DNA from: Mastigias papua
Lineage: Eukaryota > Cnidaria > Scyphozoa > Rhizostomeae > Mastigiidae
Direction of reading: 5' to 3'
Length of the DNA stretch: 64,000 bases
Assembly (NCBI GenBank): GCA_964019165.1
Contig: OZ025276.1
Span: forward strand, 4,711,840 to 4,775,839
Below the pieces are notes generated by a model that did no database searches, was not told where the DNA came from, and was given only the letters and a program-made list of their open reading frames with translations. Made by a program: the position numbers and the translations under genes. This document shows positions 23,996 to 37,621 of this stretch, one piece after another. How positions within the stretch are numbered: the first letter of the stretch is position 1; every line of letters begins with the position of its first letter.

Positions 23996-26981
23996 ATCTG
24001 TGTGTTTAGGACTTTCGCGCCACAAATAGGTAGTCCGCGTTGCCTTGGATGTTCGTAACTCAAAAGTGGTGACTACGGAGCCACTACGTGACCGCGTTAG
24101 TGCTTAGACCTCTACGTAGCCGTAGTAACCTATGTAGTGAAATCGTAAGCTCTCTAATTCCTATGATGGTCGCTTGATTTCCGCCTGTACATTACCTTTT
24201 GGTTACTACAGAAGTTCGGTATACTATTAAGTGGGTATTTACTGTATTATTTACTGATATATTATTACAGTTTATTGTGCTGTTCATACTGTGCATTTGC
24301 ATGTGATTTTGAAGGAAGTATGTCTGAACAGTTAGGCCGCTTCCTTTACGTTTTGATTTGTTGTCAGTCACTTCTTGTTAGCTCTTGGTTTGTACCATAC
24401 ACTTATTGTAGGTTGGAGCTAAGATGTTGTTCAACTTATTCCTTGACTTATTGGAGTGTAATAGCTCTCTGTCCCAGTTGGTTTTGTTAGGGTATTTTCA
24501 GGAAGGTACTACGTGTATTCTCTCTGAAACCTTGTGGGGCGTTTGATATTACTCTCATTCACTAAAGCTGATTCCTTCCTTATTCTCAGTAGATCACTTA
24601 CTACTCTCAATCAGTGGTATCTTTATAGTGAAAGGTGCAGAGACGTATACAGATATTTTATGTACTAATTCGTTGATACTTTGGTGTATAGTACCATGCG
24701 TTTTCAGGTTGTTCTTTCTTGATGTTGTTAGGCTGACATTGTGTTCTAAAGTATGATTGTGGTCAACACACTTAAGTAAGTTATTCATAGGGCTTTATTT
24801 TGTATAGTACTCTACTGATCACCTATGTATATACAACAGTCTAACAATCTTTATTATGTACAAGAGTCTAATCGTTGTATTCACTATAGATTTTTGTGCT
24901 ATGTTGGAGGAATCAGCTTATGGTTGCTTTAGTCCTAACTCTCCGTTTCCTGGCAGATCAGCTCCCTCTCATCCTAAGATTATTTGTTATAAAGACCATT
25001 CATGATTTCTATTCATCATTCTGCACATGATAATATGGTTTGACTGGATCAAGTAGTATTAGATCACAATGATTTGCGCTGTTTAATAGTAATTCCTGGA
25101 GCCCCATCTTCCAGCCTACACCCTAATTAACAGTATTGTTTGTAATCAAATGTTATGAGGGACTTACTGTAAAAGAGTATTATGTATAAGGGGTTTTGCC
25201 ACACTCATGCACAATTTCTGAGTTTCAACTCATTTCTGACTAGCACACTTATAGGAATAGTCTTTAGCTGTTATGAACTTGAATTATGAAGCATCTCTAT
25301 ACATTGTCATTGTATATTGCCTACTTGAATGCCTCAAGGTAGCTATTGTAGGAGGTTGACAGATATTACTGGGTTTGCCTAGATGACAGCGGTAGTCATA
25401 CATTTGAATTGATGTCCTTAGGTGAAACATGTACCAATATAGTACTTGATTGTCTGCCTGTAGGATTTTTGTCACTAGCCTATTTCACTTTGAGATATCA
25501 GTTGTCACCAGTACCATTACAACTTTTGATATTTCATTCTTTTTATGATGATATGTTGTTAAAGTTTTGTATTAGTTAGAGCCAGCAACCTTATTTGTAT
25601 TGTACTCAATTGCCACATCAGGCCCCCCTCTGAAGTACAGCTATGATAATAAAGTTGTTGTTATGATGCAAGCTCTATATTATATCAGTCATTGATGGAA
25701 TTTACAGCTTTATATGGTTGACAAGAGCTTAGGACTTGTGTGATTTTGGTTCATAATATTGTTACTGTTGAGTTTGCTCTAGGATTATAAGGCACTATTA
25801 TTTCAGTTTTGTACATTTATGGAGCAGTCATTCAGTATCAGGGGGGTGGGGGTTGGGGCACATCATAAAATAGATGCAACAATTTTGTACCCCAGATGGA
25901 CATGCAAAAATATTCTAGAGCCCCAGATTAAGTACTTTGTGGAGCCCAACACTTAAGTTTTGTTATTGATTTTATTACAGTATTCATATTTGTCCTGGAT
26001 ATATTAGTTGGAGGCCCTTAGCAACAGCATAGGTAATAGTATATGTGACTTTGTTCCACCACAAGTTGATATGCAGTATTGGAGGATTACTAAGAGGTTA
26101 TTGGGTACTTATCTACATAGGCATAGGCATGATCTATGCACTTTATTTTGGAGTCTTCTTATATAGTAGGATGTTTTACAAATACATATAATACCTTTGG
26201 ATAAATTATGTGGAAGTCTGTATAAGTTATGTGACTTCAACTATCTATATGATGCTAGGGTTAGGGTATGTTGCTAAGTTGTACACCCCCCCGCCACTAC
26301 CATTAGTACCTTTAATGGTTGATATCTGACTTTGTGACTGCAGGCTGTTGTACCCCAGTTGGACATGCAAGAATATTCTAGAGCCCCAGATTGAATACTT
26401 TGTGGAGCCCCAACATGTAATTTTTGTTATTGATTTTATTACATCAGTGATTTTTTCTGGATATATTAGTTGGTGGTCCTTAGTAACAGCATAGGTAATA
26501 GTATATGTGACTGCGTTCCACCGCAAGTTGGTATGGAGTATTGTAGGATTACTAAAGGGTTATGAGCCACTTCTCTACATAAGCTTAGGCATGATCTATG
26601 CACATTATTCTGGAGTTGTCTCAGATTGTAGAATTTTTTACAACTTAATATAGTACCTCTGGATAAATTGTATGGAAGTTTGGATAAGGTATTTGACTAC
26701 ATCCATCTATATGATGCTAGGTTTAAGGTATGTTACTAAGTTGTACACCACCACCACCACCATAGCTACCTTTAATGCCTGACATCTGACTTTGTGATTT
26801 CAGGCTGTATGGTATATCTCATTCATTAGCTATCCATCTTACTATGCAGAATATTATACAGTGATGTTGTATTAGCAAGCAATATTCTTTTATTGTTTTA
26901 AACTTGAAGTATAGGGCCTGTCAGGTATAGTAATTAAATTTTATCTAATTTATTGTGTTGTATAATGTACGATACCAGATT

Positions 26982-27163
26982 TTTTTTTTTAAATATTAAA
27001 ATAAAATAAAAATACAATATCATACTTTGTTTGCACCACATACAGCCGGAAAGGACTCTGAGTCATCTGGTCCCAACTGCATATGGTGCTTACTATTTAG
27101 CATATTTACATCAAAATAAGAAAAGGTCATCTCACATCAGATGTCCCATGATTAACAATTATT
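26982..27163 (-). mobile_element. SINE-like retroposon, 182 bp
   Basis: The direct repeat TACCAGATT at 26973-26981 and 27164-27172 flanks a segment whose left end is a T-run followed by A/T-rich text, that is, a poly-A tail on the minus strand. Related units lack the insert (for example GTATACCAGACTGGGCAAG near 27408). The body holds a GGACTCTGAGTC / CTGGTCCC stretch that could be a degenerate promoter. No tRNA or 5S similarity was confirmed. Confidence 0.75.
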
Positions 27164-27627
27164 TACCAGATTGGATAAGAATAATGGCTAAAACCAGATA
27201 GAGTTTGCAGTCATACCTCTTATTTGATGTGACATACTATATGGTCTCTAAAGTATTTGCAGTATACAGCAATATTGTATAAGACTCATTACATTAGGAT
27301 TGAGTGATGCATGACATAGTGTGTGATGTATAGGGCCTTTCAGGTATTGTAATTGCATTTGTTCTAATTTTTTGGGTCTTATTATGTAGTATACCAGACT
27401 GGGCAAGAATAATGCCTAAAACCAGACAGAGGTTACAGTCATACCTCTCATTTGATGTCACATACTAAATGGTCTTTGAAGTGTTTACATTATACAGGAA
27501 GATTATTGTATAAGATTCATTACATTAGGATTGAATCATGCAGGAGATATTGTATGATTTATTTCCATTTATGCGTCATTCAACATGCCACTTTAAACAA
27601 GTATATGCTTAGTTAATGTAATAGAGA

Positions 27628-28212
27628 CTAGCTTAGTAATGATAGCCCGCTAAACGCGGGCTCCCCTACCCCAGTTCAAACGTTGCAGATTAGCCTTGGA
27701 AAGACTAACGCAGTGCCCCCATCCAAGCTGCATGGTCCGCATTGTTGATGAGCATGGATGAAAAAGCTCGCACAGGATCATGGGAGGATGACGTCATGGG
27801 CCTCTGCATTGGAGCACGTGACATCCGGCTTTGCAATGGAGAAATCAACAAAAATTTGCGAGAAAAAATTGTGCAAAAATGCTCGGATACCTGCGCTAGG
27901 CTATGGGGCTTTTTGATTTTATTCTTCATCTTCTACAGCCCCATAGCCTAGCGCAGGTATCCGAGCATTTTTGCACAATTTTTTCTCGCAAATTTTTGTT
28001 GATTTCTCCATTGCAAAGCCGGATGTCACGTGCTCCAATGCAGAGGCCCATGACGTCATCCTCCCATGATCCTGTGCGAGCTTTTTCATCCATGCTCATC
28101 AACAATGCGGACCATGCAGCTTGGATGGGGGCACTGCGTTAGTCTTTCCAAGGCTAATCTGCAACGTTTGAACTGGGGTAGGGGAGCCCGCGTTTAGCGG
28201 GCTATCATTACT
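27628..28212. repeat. terminal palindrome of U4
   Basis: Inverted repeat centred near 27924, arms about 280 bp and almost identical. It contains the TGACGTCA and CACGTG sites in each arm. The left side continues to CTAGCTTAG, while the right side stops at ATCATTACT, where U5 begins; the terminal AAGCTAG is missing there. Confidence 0.93.
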
Positions 28213-30017
28213 TCTCTATATACTAAGATCCCTAAAATGCAAATGAGCTAGATCAAACGTTCCGCCCTTCTGGCTATTGGCCGTTTTCCTCAACTGGTCC
28301 CTATTTGGATCGGGTTTAGACTGTGCTCCCGTCGTCCTGTCTGTGCCCTATATTTGCAAATAGTTTCGCTTTTATTGTTATATATTTTTTCGAACGAGAT
28401 ATTCGAATTTCTCTTTTTCGATTTTGAGGGCCTTTGTTTACCACCTGTTGTGCCCCATTGTTATCGTGCGCAACCACGTAAACTGACTACTCTCAGAACG
28501 GGTATAGAGCTTGCTTGGATGGATCTTCGTTCTGGTTGTCGTCCACGGTTTTGTCCTTTTGCTACCAGGTGAGTCGCTATTGTCGTACAGTATAGTTTGC
28601 CAACATGTTCTTCGTCAAATTGTTGCATTTCCTACTATTTTCACCTGCGTACTTCGATGTTTTAAGCGAAGTCACATGGCCACCCTCTCTATCGGGATTA
28701 TCGCCATGACAGTTCCATTCCAGGCCGTTCAACTCTACTCGCTATTTCACGTTGCTGTCTGTGTTTAATTCTGATCACCTATTGACTAGAAGGTTTCAGT
28801 TGTATTACGTGCTATATTGCTGCCTATTTCGCTTGCCTTTGACAAGTGTTTACAAGAGATCAGATTGCGATCGCTTAGCTTTCGCTTCGGGGAGTGTCCT
28901 CGAGATCATAAATTGCCCTTTGACTCAGAGGACACAGTTGTCAGTGTGTTCTACGTGGTAAGTCACTTTTTTCTTACCAAAAGGGTTTGTTTAATTCTAA
29001 ATGTATATGCTTTATCCATTGTGTGAGTTGTCTACTGTTCTCGGCTATTTGTGTGGATGTTGTCAGTCACATTCCAACACCTTGACTCTGAGCTATTATC
29101 GCCATGACAGGTCCTCTCCGAGCAGTTTGATTCAGCTAGCTAAACCAAAGTCATTTCGCTGCTAAATAGTGACTAAATAGTGATAGACCATACCGACGTT
29201 GTTTACTGTTATTATCCCTCCTATATTAGAGTCTATATATTATTTGATTTTGACGTGTGCTTATATTATGAAGGATAACGATCATGTAGCTTTCAGTTCA
29301 TGGAGTTTCTTGAGGGGGATCTATTCTGCCCTTTGACCTGATGGAAAGCTCGCAATTACTGCTACCATGTGAGTCACTTTTGTGATTAGACATTGTCATA
29401 TATCCTTTAACATAATTTCTCTATCAAATTTCTACTTTTGTACTCTTGTCTGTACACTTTACTTCAGTGATTTGAGCGAGATTCAAAGACCTTCCCTCAG
29501 GGGGCATTTCGCCATGATACTTCCTCTCGGATCAGATTGATGTTATTCTCTGGATTTTTGTCGTTTTGTATAACATTGTCATGACATACTTGCGATATGG
29601 ATACTGTTGTATTCTTTGGTAGATTGCTATTTATTCCTTAGTTTAAATGCGTGCGTAGATGAGATAGGAAATCATTATGATTGCTGGTGAATTTGTGGTA
29701 GATTGAATATGTAATGTGGGTACTGCTCTATTCTGTTGAGCCTTCATGTGTATGTGACTTCTCTGTGACTTACTGTTAAGAGGTTAAATTCATATTGGTA
29801 ATAGAACTGTTGTAAGGGGTTTGCATTCCCCCTCAGTTCAATGGAGGAAGCAACTGCTCCATGTGTTTCATTGTCGTTGCCAGTAGTCACTAAATATCTA
29901 AATGCGTTTGTAGAGAAACGTCCAAAGTTTGTATATTTTACTTTTTTTGCTGTTCTCCATATTATAGCTATGGCGTTCTGGTATCCTTAACTGATTACAC
30001 TGGTTAGTTTGGTGTAG

Positions 30018-30195
30018 GTTGTAGAGAGAAATGCGAGGGGATTCCCAAGTTCATCTCATGATCGCAGAAACCTCTTATCCTTTGTTTGCGAACAATAGTA
30101 TTTACACAAGACCGCAAGTTTGCAGTTGAGGGCGTGTTTATGGAGAGGATGGATATTTTGCAAGCAGTAGCAGAGTTTCATCAATTTTATACAAG
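30018..30195 (+). other. 178-bp exon-like segment, U5 copy
   Basis: Acceptor GGTGTAG and donor GTAAGTGA. Same length as the other full copies. The open frame reads KCEGIPKF at the start and runs to the donor; the ATG frame (MRGDSQVHLMIAETS) stops after about 30 codons. Confidence 0.6.
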
Positions 30196-31607
30196 GTAAG
30201 TGATTTATTTCATGTACCAGGTATCGATTTAGTGTTGCTAGGATGTTGTGTGAAGAATGATTCCTATTTTGCCAACTGGACGAAATTTAATGCGATGTTT
30301 TGATGTAGAGTCCACTAACATTGCCTCGGGGTCATATGATCATGCCACTTGCTTTCATGTTCGCTTGATTTTCGCGTATAAATTATCGTTCTCTTACTTC
30401 AGAAGTTTCGGTAGAGTATTCAGGAGACGCTTACTGTATTATTTAATGATATACTAGGACTATTTAGAGTTCTGTTGTACCTCGTAGTTGCGCGAGAGTT
30501 TAAGGGAGAAAGTTCCGAAGGGTTAGGCCGATTTGTTTACGTTTCAGATGTTGTCAATCACTTCTACTTAGATGTTGGGTTTTACCATGCACTTATTGTA
30601 GCCTAGAGCTAAGATATTGTTCAAATTATTCCTTGGATTAGTGGAGTGTACTAGCTCAATTCCCCGTTTGGTTTTCTTTCAGTGTTTTGAGTAAAGTGCT
30701 GCGTGTATGCTCTCTAAAACTTTGATGGGCTTTTCATATTACTCTCAGTTTCCATGGCTGATGACTTGCTTAGTCCCAGTAGTACACTTTGTATTCTAAA
30801 TCGCTGGGGTATTTTTAGTTAAAAGTGCTAAGACTTATACGGATATTTTATCTACTACCTCACGAATAACATTGTGTATAGTACCGTGCATTTTACGGTA
30901 GTTGCTTCTTGATTTATTTACACTGATATTGTATTCTACATTAGCTTTGTATTCAACACACTTAAGTAACTTATTCACGAGGCTTCATTCAGTGTAGTAC
31001 TTTACTAATTGCCTATATAGTACGAGCAGTCTACCACTCTTTATTTTCAACAATCTATTATTTGTGTTCACTATATATTTTAGTGTTATTTTGATTGAAT
31101 CTGCATGTGGGCACTTTATGCTAAATGTTCTTTTCCTGGCAAACCTGCTCTGTGCCTTGCTGAGATGATTTATTATAGACACCATTAATGATTTCCATAA
31201 ATCATTCTGCACATGATAACATTATTTTTGTTTGTCAAGTAGTGTTGGATAACAAGCATGTGTATTGTGTAGACTTCATCCCTGGAGCCCCACCTTCCAG
31301 TCCCATGTTCACTGAACAGTACTCTTCATAATCAAATATTATGAGGGGCTTGCTCTAAGAGATTATTATGTATACAAGGTTATGCCACATTCATACACAG
31401 TTTTTGAATGTGAAGTCTTTGTTGAATATTCTAGATAATCTCTTAGGAATAGTCTTCAGGATTTATGTACTTGAATCAAACAGTATAATTAGGCATTGCC
31501 ATGTCAAAACACCTGCTTGAATCTATATATTATAGGAGTTTGACAGTGTTTACTGAGTGTGCCCAATTGATGTCCCCTGTATCACTGTCAGATATTAGTT
31601 GTTACCA

Positions 31608-32148
31608 TAGCTTAGTACTGATAGCCCGCTAGAACGCGGGCTCCCCTAGCTCCAGTTGAAATGTTGCATATTAGCCTTGGAAAGACTAACGCTGTGCCCC
31701 CATGAAAGTTGCATGGTCTGGTCGCATAGGATCATGAGAAGGTGACGTTATGGGACTCTGCGATGGAGCACGTGACTTTCGGCCTTGCATTGTGCAAATC
31801 GAAGACAATTTCAAGAAAAAATTGTGCAAAAAGTGGTCGGATACCTGCGCTAGGCTACGGGGCAGTAAAGGGACAGGAAGAAAGTCAAGAAGCCCCGTAG
31901 CCTAGCGCAGGTATCCGACCACTTTTTGCACAATTTTTTCTTGAAATTGTCTTCGATTTGCACAATGCAAGGCCGAAAGTCACGTGCTCCATCGCAGAGT
32001 CCCATAACGTCACCTTCTCATGATCCTATGCGACCAGACCATGCAACTTTCATGGGGGCACAGCGTTAGTCTTTCCAAGGCTAATATGCAACATTTCAAC
32101 TGGAGCTAGGGGAGCCCGCGTTCTAGCGGGCTATCAGTACTAAGCTAG
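31608..32148. repeat. terminal palindrome of N1
   Basis: Arms about 260 bp with outer ends TAGCTTAGTACTGATAGC and complement. The apex loop (near 31862-31890) is purine-rich on + and is the reverse complement of the loop in the otherwise matching palindrome of N2. Confidence 0.93.
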
Positions 32149-34585
32149 TCTATATTATATGAATTATGCAAAGAATTGGTTAAAATGCTCTCTACAATGA
32201 GGCGCTAATGAAACTACATTACATATTGTCTCCTGCTTCACTCAATTCTAACTTAAGGAGTTTAGTAAAATCTAGTGATAATTTTAGGATGTCATAACAG
32301 ATACAATATAGCACATGAATTGGCAGGTATGAGTGCTTCTGTTATCGTGTAGGTGACCACTAATCTTGTATACAGAGGTAAAGGATCAAGTCTGACCCAT
32401 AAATGTAGGTGTTATACAACTGGAATCTGTGATAGGACTGTGTAGTTCAAGGTGATAAAACAAAAGAATATTGCTTAGTATTCCTATATCACAGCTTTAT
32501 ATATATAACAGAGTGTAAAGCCCATGAGTGAGCAGCATGAATCATCATATTAGATTTCAACCAAAGTTCTTGGGGGGAGTTCATAGGTTATGGCTATACA
32601 AAACAAATAAAGCAGCTATCCAGTACTAACTTATCTGTTACAACCATGTGAAATTCAGATTTCAAACAATAATGGTAGTTGGATAGAAGAAAGTGGCTCC
32701 ATAAATAAAATATTGCTATCTAGTACTAATTCATCCCTAAAAAACTATGCTATTATATGCAGAGTGATCCATGGAAGTCAGTAATTCTTTGAATTGAGTC
32801 ATAATATATATCCTGCATTACCAACTAAGATTTCAAATGAAGGTATTATTTGAGTGGGGGCAAGATAAATTCATCCCTTAAGAGTGTATCATCATGTGCA
32901 GAATGATCTATGGAATTCAGTAATGGAATTAATATCAAGTGATCTGAGAAAGAAGGGCAACTGTGTGCCAACAAAAGAATATTTAGTTTAATAGAACCCC
33001 TTTAATATGACTTCACCAAAATAACTCTACCATCTATAGTGGAAATAACAATGAGGCCTACTGTAAACAGAGCGAAAACAAAATGAAAAGAGAGTTACTG
33101 AGCTGAGAATAAAGTTGGTGACATCCTAGTGTTTGCCTGTAAAATATGTATGATAAAATCAAGGAGTAAAGTCGAGTTGAAGGGCAATATCTCAAACGTA
33201 AACAAAGTGGCCTAACTCTTGAGACATCCTAACATCCATTTCAAGTGCATATACTAAGAATTAAGAGCAAGTTAAAAGCTCCTAGTACATAAGCAAATAT
33301 TGCATTAAATGCCTCATGAATATCATAATGATACTTCTGCAGTAACAAAACGGTAATGTAGAACAGAACATCAAGCAAAAACTTAGGGGAACTACCATGA
33401 TCTTAATGCCCCTGAAGCAAAGTTATGGAATCACCCTCAAAAGACCGCAATTAAAGTCCAAAACAAAGGACAACAGGTATCTGCGATCGTGAGATGAACT
33501 TGGGAATCCCCTTGCATTTCACCATACAAACTACGATGAAAGTAAAGGGTGGAAGTACAAACTGCAAAATTATGGTAACCAAATTCAGCAATAGCCCTAT
33601 ACATACTTCAGTGAAAGCATTCCACATACCAATATTTTATCGCCAAATATAACCATATCCTATGCCATTCGTACATGCGGTAAAAGCAATGAATAAATTC
33701 AAAGCTACCAGCAAGGGAATACAACAGTAAACATACAGTAATCATTTCATGACAATTTGGTAAGAAAAGTAGGATAACTTAGCGAATGAAATCAAGCGAA
33801 AAAAGCACTAAACTGAAAGCTGAATGACGAAATTCTCCTCCAAGTCACACGGCAATATTACGGTAGTGTGAATCAAAACATTCGCAAATGAAAACAGCAT
33901 GCACGCCATTCCATGTCATCAAAATATGCATGAAGAGCAAACAAACTGCCATAGTCTAGCACAGAATAGAAATTCAACAATATGTTGAATATGTTTTCAC
34001 AATTTAGCAGTAAAAGCATGGTGATTTAGCACATAGAATCAAACAACTTGAAGAAGAACTGTCATGGCGGCAATACCCTCGAGGGAATGTGGTTGAATCT
34101 GGTTGAAAGATATAGAAATAAATGGCTGGCAACAGCAGAATACAGATGAAATAGACAAAGGACATACATGGAATCTTAAACAAATCTATCTACAGAAAAC
34201 AGAGTCGGTTTACCTGGAAAGACTGTGACAAAAGTCTCCTCGTGATCACACACAGCAACATCGTCCTACATGAACATTCGCCAACGTGAAAGCAACAGTC
34301 CTGCGCAGAGGTGTCAAGTGAGCATGTTGGAGGGTATAGGAAAGCAATGGCCATAAGTTGAAAGTGGAATATCTTGGCGAGAAGAACAGATATGGAAGAA
34401 TCCCTCCTTTGTGAGTAAGTAGACCCCAAGGACAACCCCTAAACCAAGTTTGGTCACAATCCCCCAACAGGCCTAGGAGGAGAAGTGTCATTAAAATCGG
34501 GCTAAAAATGGGTCATGTGGTACAAATTCGAGCAATCTGATTGGTTTGGCATAAATTATCATATAGGGATCTTAGTATATAGAGA
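31608..34585 (-). mobile_element. N1: minus-strand Helitron-like unit inserted in U5
   Basis: Read on the minus strand it starts TCTCTATATACTAAGATCCC at 34585 and ends in the palindrome at 31608-32148. Length 2978 bp, like U8 and U9, and the 5' part matches U8 (ATGATAATTTATGCCAAACC). Host sequence GTTACCA | TTAGCATTATCAC is continuous with sibling text GTTACCACTAGCATTATCAC in U6 (39081-39100), so the insertion made no target duplication. On the minus strand the join is A|T, the Helitron target rule. It includes a degenerate copy of the conserved exon-like segment at about 33462-33535. Confidence 0.72.
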
Positions 34586-35059
34586 TTAGCATTATCACTT
34601 TTCACATATCAGTCTGCATGTGGCGATATGTTGTTAAAGTTGTGTATTAGTTACAGCTAGCACCCTTATTTGTATTGTATTGAATAGGCATATAAAGCCC
34701 CGCTCCTATCTAACACAAAACTTTTGTTTAAATTTTATTTGATGCTGCAATCTCTAAAATTTTATCACTTACTCTTAAGAGTTAGAACTGTGTGTTTTTG
34801 ACAAGAGTTTAGCATTCACTTACATGTATGTGGCCCATAGTATTGTGACCTTTGAGTATGCTTTAGGATTACAAAGGAGTATTATTTTAATTATTAATGC
34901 TTAGACTATAAACTTCTGAGGTAGTGTTCTTGCATAAAGCCTACTTTAATGCCTAGATGGTACTGAATGATGCTGACGACTATACAGTATGCATTTGATT
35001 TAGTAGTTTATTGTAACAACCATTTGCACTACTTAAATATTATATTTATATACTGGAGA

Positions 35060-35656
35060 CTAGCGGTTTTTTTGATAGCTCGCTAGACGCGGGCTCCCCT
35101 ACCCCAGTTACCTGCTGGCCCTGTCAAAATCAATTTGCAAATTAGCCTTAAAAAGACTAACGCAGTGCCCCATCCAGGTTGCATGGTCCGCATTGTCGAT
35201 GAGCATGGATGAAAAAGCTTGCATAGGATCAAGAGAAGATGACTTCATTGGAGCGTGTGACATCCGGCCTTTGCAATGGACAAATCGATTAAAATTTGAG
35301 AGAAAAAGTTGTGCAAAAATGCTCGGATACCTGCACTAGGCTATGGGGCTTTAGAAGATGAAAAAGAATGTCCAAAAGCCCCATAGCCTAGCGCAGGTAT
35401 CCGAGCACTTTTGCACAACTTTTTCTCTCAAATTTTAATCGATTTGTCCATTGCAAAAGCCGGATGTCACACGCTCCAATGACGTCATCTTCTCTTGATC
35501 CTATGTGAGCTTTTTCATCCATGGTCATTTACAATGCGAACCATGCAACCTGGATGGGGCACTGCGTTAGTCTTTCTAAGGCTAATTTGCAAATTGATTT
35601 TGACAGGGCCAGCAGGTAACTGGGGTAGGGGAGCCTGCCTCTAGTGGGCTATCAAA
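35060..35656. repeat. terminal palindrome of U5
   Basis: Inverted repeat centred near 35360 with some substitutions between arms. The left end is CTAGCGG plus a T-run. The right end stops at ATCAAA, where TCACTATATACT of U6 begins. Confidence 0.9.
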
Positions 35657-37443
35657 TCACTATATACTAAGATGCCTAAAATGCAAATGAGCTCCACCAT
35701 TGTTCCCATCAAAAGTACCGCCAGTTGCCGCGTGATGTATACTTCTTCTGCCGTTCTTCTTGTATTGGGTTGAAAGTTCTCCCAACGTTCCGATATGGTC
35801 TGAATGGGTGCCGAACTTTTTCTGTTAATTTTCCCATTTTTTTTCGCCTAGATATTCCACTTTCATTTTCGCCATCTTCTCGCCTTTGTCTTTCGCCTTT
35901 TGTCCTCCATTGTTGTCGTCCCCATGGATAGGCTACTCTTTTGGTAGAACAGGCAGTTATCGCTCGGGTTGCGCTTGATGGCAGTTGTAGAGGAGAAATT
36001 GGTCGCTTCTCCTACCAGGTGAGTTCCTCTTTTCGTGCTGAAAACGTGTCATATATATTTGCGTGTATTTACTTCATCTAATATGTGCGCTTTCTACTGT
36101 TTTGGTCATTTTATGTCGAAGTTTTCGGCGATATTCCAAGACCATCCCCCGTGGGTTTATCGCCATTACAGAATTTCGTTCTTTTGATGCCAGGTGAGTC
36201 GCTACTTTCGTACAAAACATTTCGACGTCAGTTTGCCAATTAGTCCTTTGTCGCATGTGTGCCTTGCCTACGATTATAAGCTATATATCTCAATGTTTTC
36301 AGCGAAGTCGCACGACCCTAACTCGCTGGATTATCGCCATGACAGTTGCTTCCCATGCCGTTCTACTCTATTCCCTAAATCACCGTGCTATTCGTTCTAA
36401 ATTGTTCTTAAGTATCAAGGAGAAGAATACAGTTGTATTCTCTGCTATTTTAGTGTATATTTCCCTAGGATGCACTGGAGATCACTGCAATCGGGTAGCT
36501 TTTACTTTGGACAGTGCCCTCAAGGTCACAGTTTGCCCTTTGACTTGGAAGGAACTATTGTAAGTATTTTCTACCAGGTGAGTGGTTTTCTAAAGCTATT
36601 AAGGTTGGTTTCAAATTGCCTGTCGTTGCTCTGTTCACTGTGTGTAACTTCTATAGTATTTTGGACGCTTATGTTCACTAATGTCAGCGAGATTACTAAT
36701 AGCTTCCCTCCGGGATTTTCCGCCATGACAGTTCCTCTCCAACACGATTGATGTTCTTCACTGTTGCTGGGTGAATTCAAGCGAACTTTCGTCCCTCTGG
36801 TACCAGGTGAGTCGCTTTTTCCTATAATAAGGTTTGCTTTTAGATTGCCTTTATTTATTCTCTCTATTAAATGCGTTTAATATTGCACAGGTTAAATCAT
36901 TATTTTGGGCAGCGAGATTCCTCAACCTTCCCTCGGGAGTAATTCGCCATGACACTTCCTCTCCGATCAGATTGAATTTATTCTCTAGATCGTTGTGGGT
37001 CTTTTACAACATTGTGATGAAATACTTATTATATGTTTACTGTTGTATTCCTTGCTGGATTGCTATATTTATTGCTTGAATTTAATGCGTGCGTAGATGG
37101 GATAGGACATTGTTGTGTTTCCTGATGAATTGTGGTACAGGGGCTAATGAATATGGTCATTGCTGAATTCAGTTGGGCCTGGGTTTGTATTGTGTTATTT
37201 TATTGTGATAAGGGTGTACGTTTTTATGGGTAATATAACTGTTATCAGACGTATCCATTCCCCTCAGTTCAGCCATGATGGAGGCAACTGCCCTGTGTGT
37301 TTGATTCTCATTGCCAGTAGCCAAGAAACATCTAAATACGGTTTGCACAGAGATGTCCAAAGTTTGTGTAATTTATTTGCTAACTATTCTTAATAGTATT
37401 CCTATGCTAGGTTGGTATTCTTACACACTTTATTTTGTTGTTG

Positions 37444-37621
37444 GTTGAAGATAGACATGCGAGGGGATTCCCAACTTGAGATCACGATCGCAGAAACCTC
37501 TCATCCTTTTGTTGCGAACAATAGTGTTTACACAAGGCCGCAAGTTTGCAGTTGAGGGCGTGTTTACAAACTGGATGGATATCTTGCAATTCTTCGTGGA
37601 ATTTCGTCGCTTTTCTATAAG
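37444..37621 (+). other. 178-bp exon-like segment, U6 copy
   Basis: The upstream acceptor is altered (TTGTTGTTG). The donor GTAAGTGGC is intact. The length is unchanged relative to the U2, U4, U5 and U7 copies. Confidence 0.6.

Larger units (their letters stand above)
20795..24155. mobile_element. PIF/Harbinger DNA transposon, apparently intact
   Basis: The terminal inverted repeats are AGAGAGCTTACGATTTCAC at both ends (perfect over 19 bp). The 3-bp target duplication AAT is at 20792-20794 and 24156-24158. The interrupted host text (GATCATGAC then TTCCTATGATGG) matches the uninterrupted form in U6 near 37765. Subterminal motifs CTACGTAG/CGGCTACGTAGG occur near both ends. The two genes converge: Myb-like on + and transposase on -. 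Both are open, so the element could be autonomous or recently active. Confidence 0.95.
18655..28212 (+). mobile_element. array unit U4 with nested Harbinger and SINE-like inserts
   Basis: It begins TCACTATATACTAAGATGCC right after the AAGCTA end of U3. Without the Harbinger element and the SINE-like insert it is about 6.0 kb, longer than U5-U7. Part of the extra length is a local duplication: the phrase GTACCCCAG followed by GGACATGCAA occurs at about 25886 and 26350. It carries donors near 19011, 19610 and 19840 and the 178-bp segment. It ends in the palindrome 27628-28212, followed directly by U5. Confidence 0.6.
28213..35656 (+). mobile_element. array unit U5 interrupted by N1
   Basis: It begins TCTCTATATACTAAGATCCC then AAATGCAAATGAGC. 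Without N1 (31608-34585) it is about 4.47 kb, matching U6 and U7. The first 150 bp are nearly the same as U7 (CTATTGGCCGTTTTCCT in both). Donor-like sites are at about 28568, 28958 and 29368, then the 178-bp segment. It ends in the palindrome 35060-35656. Confidence 0.62.
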
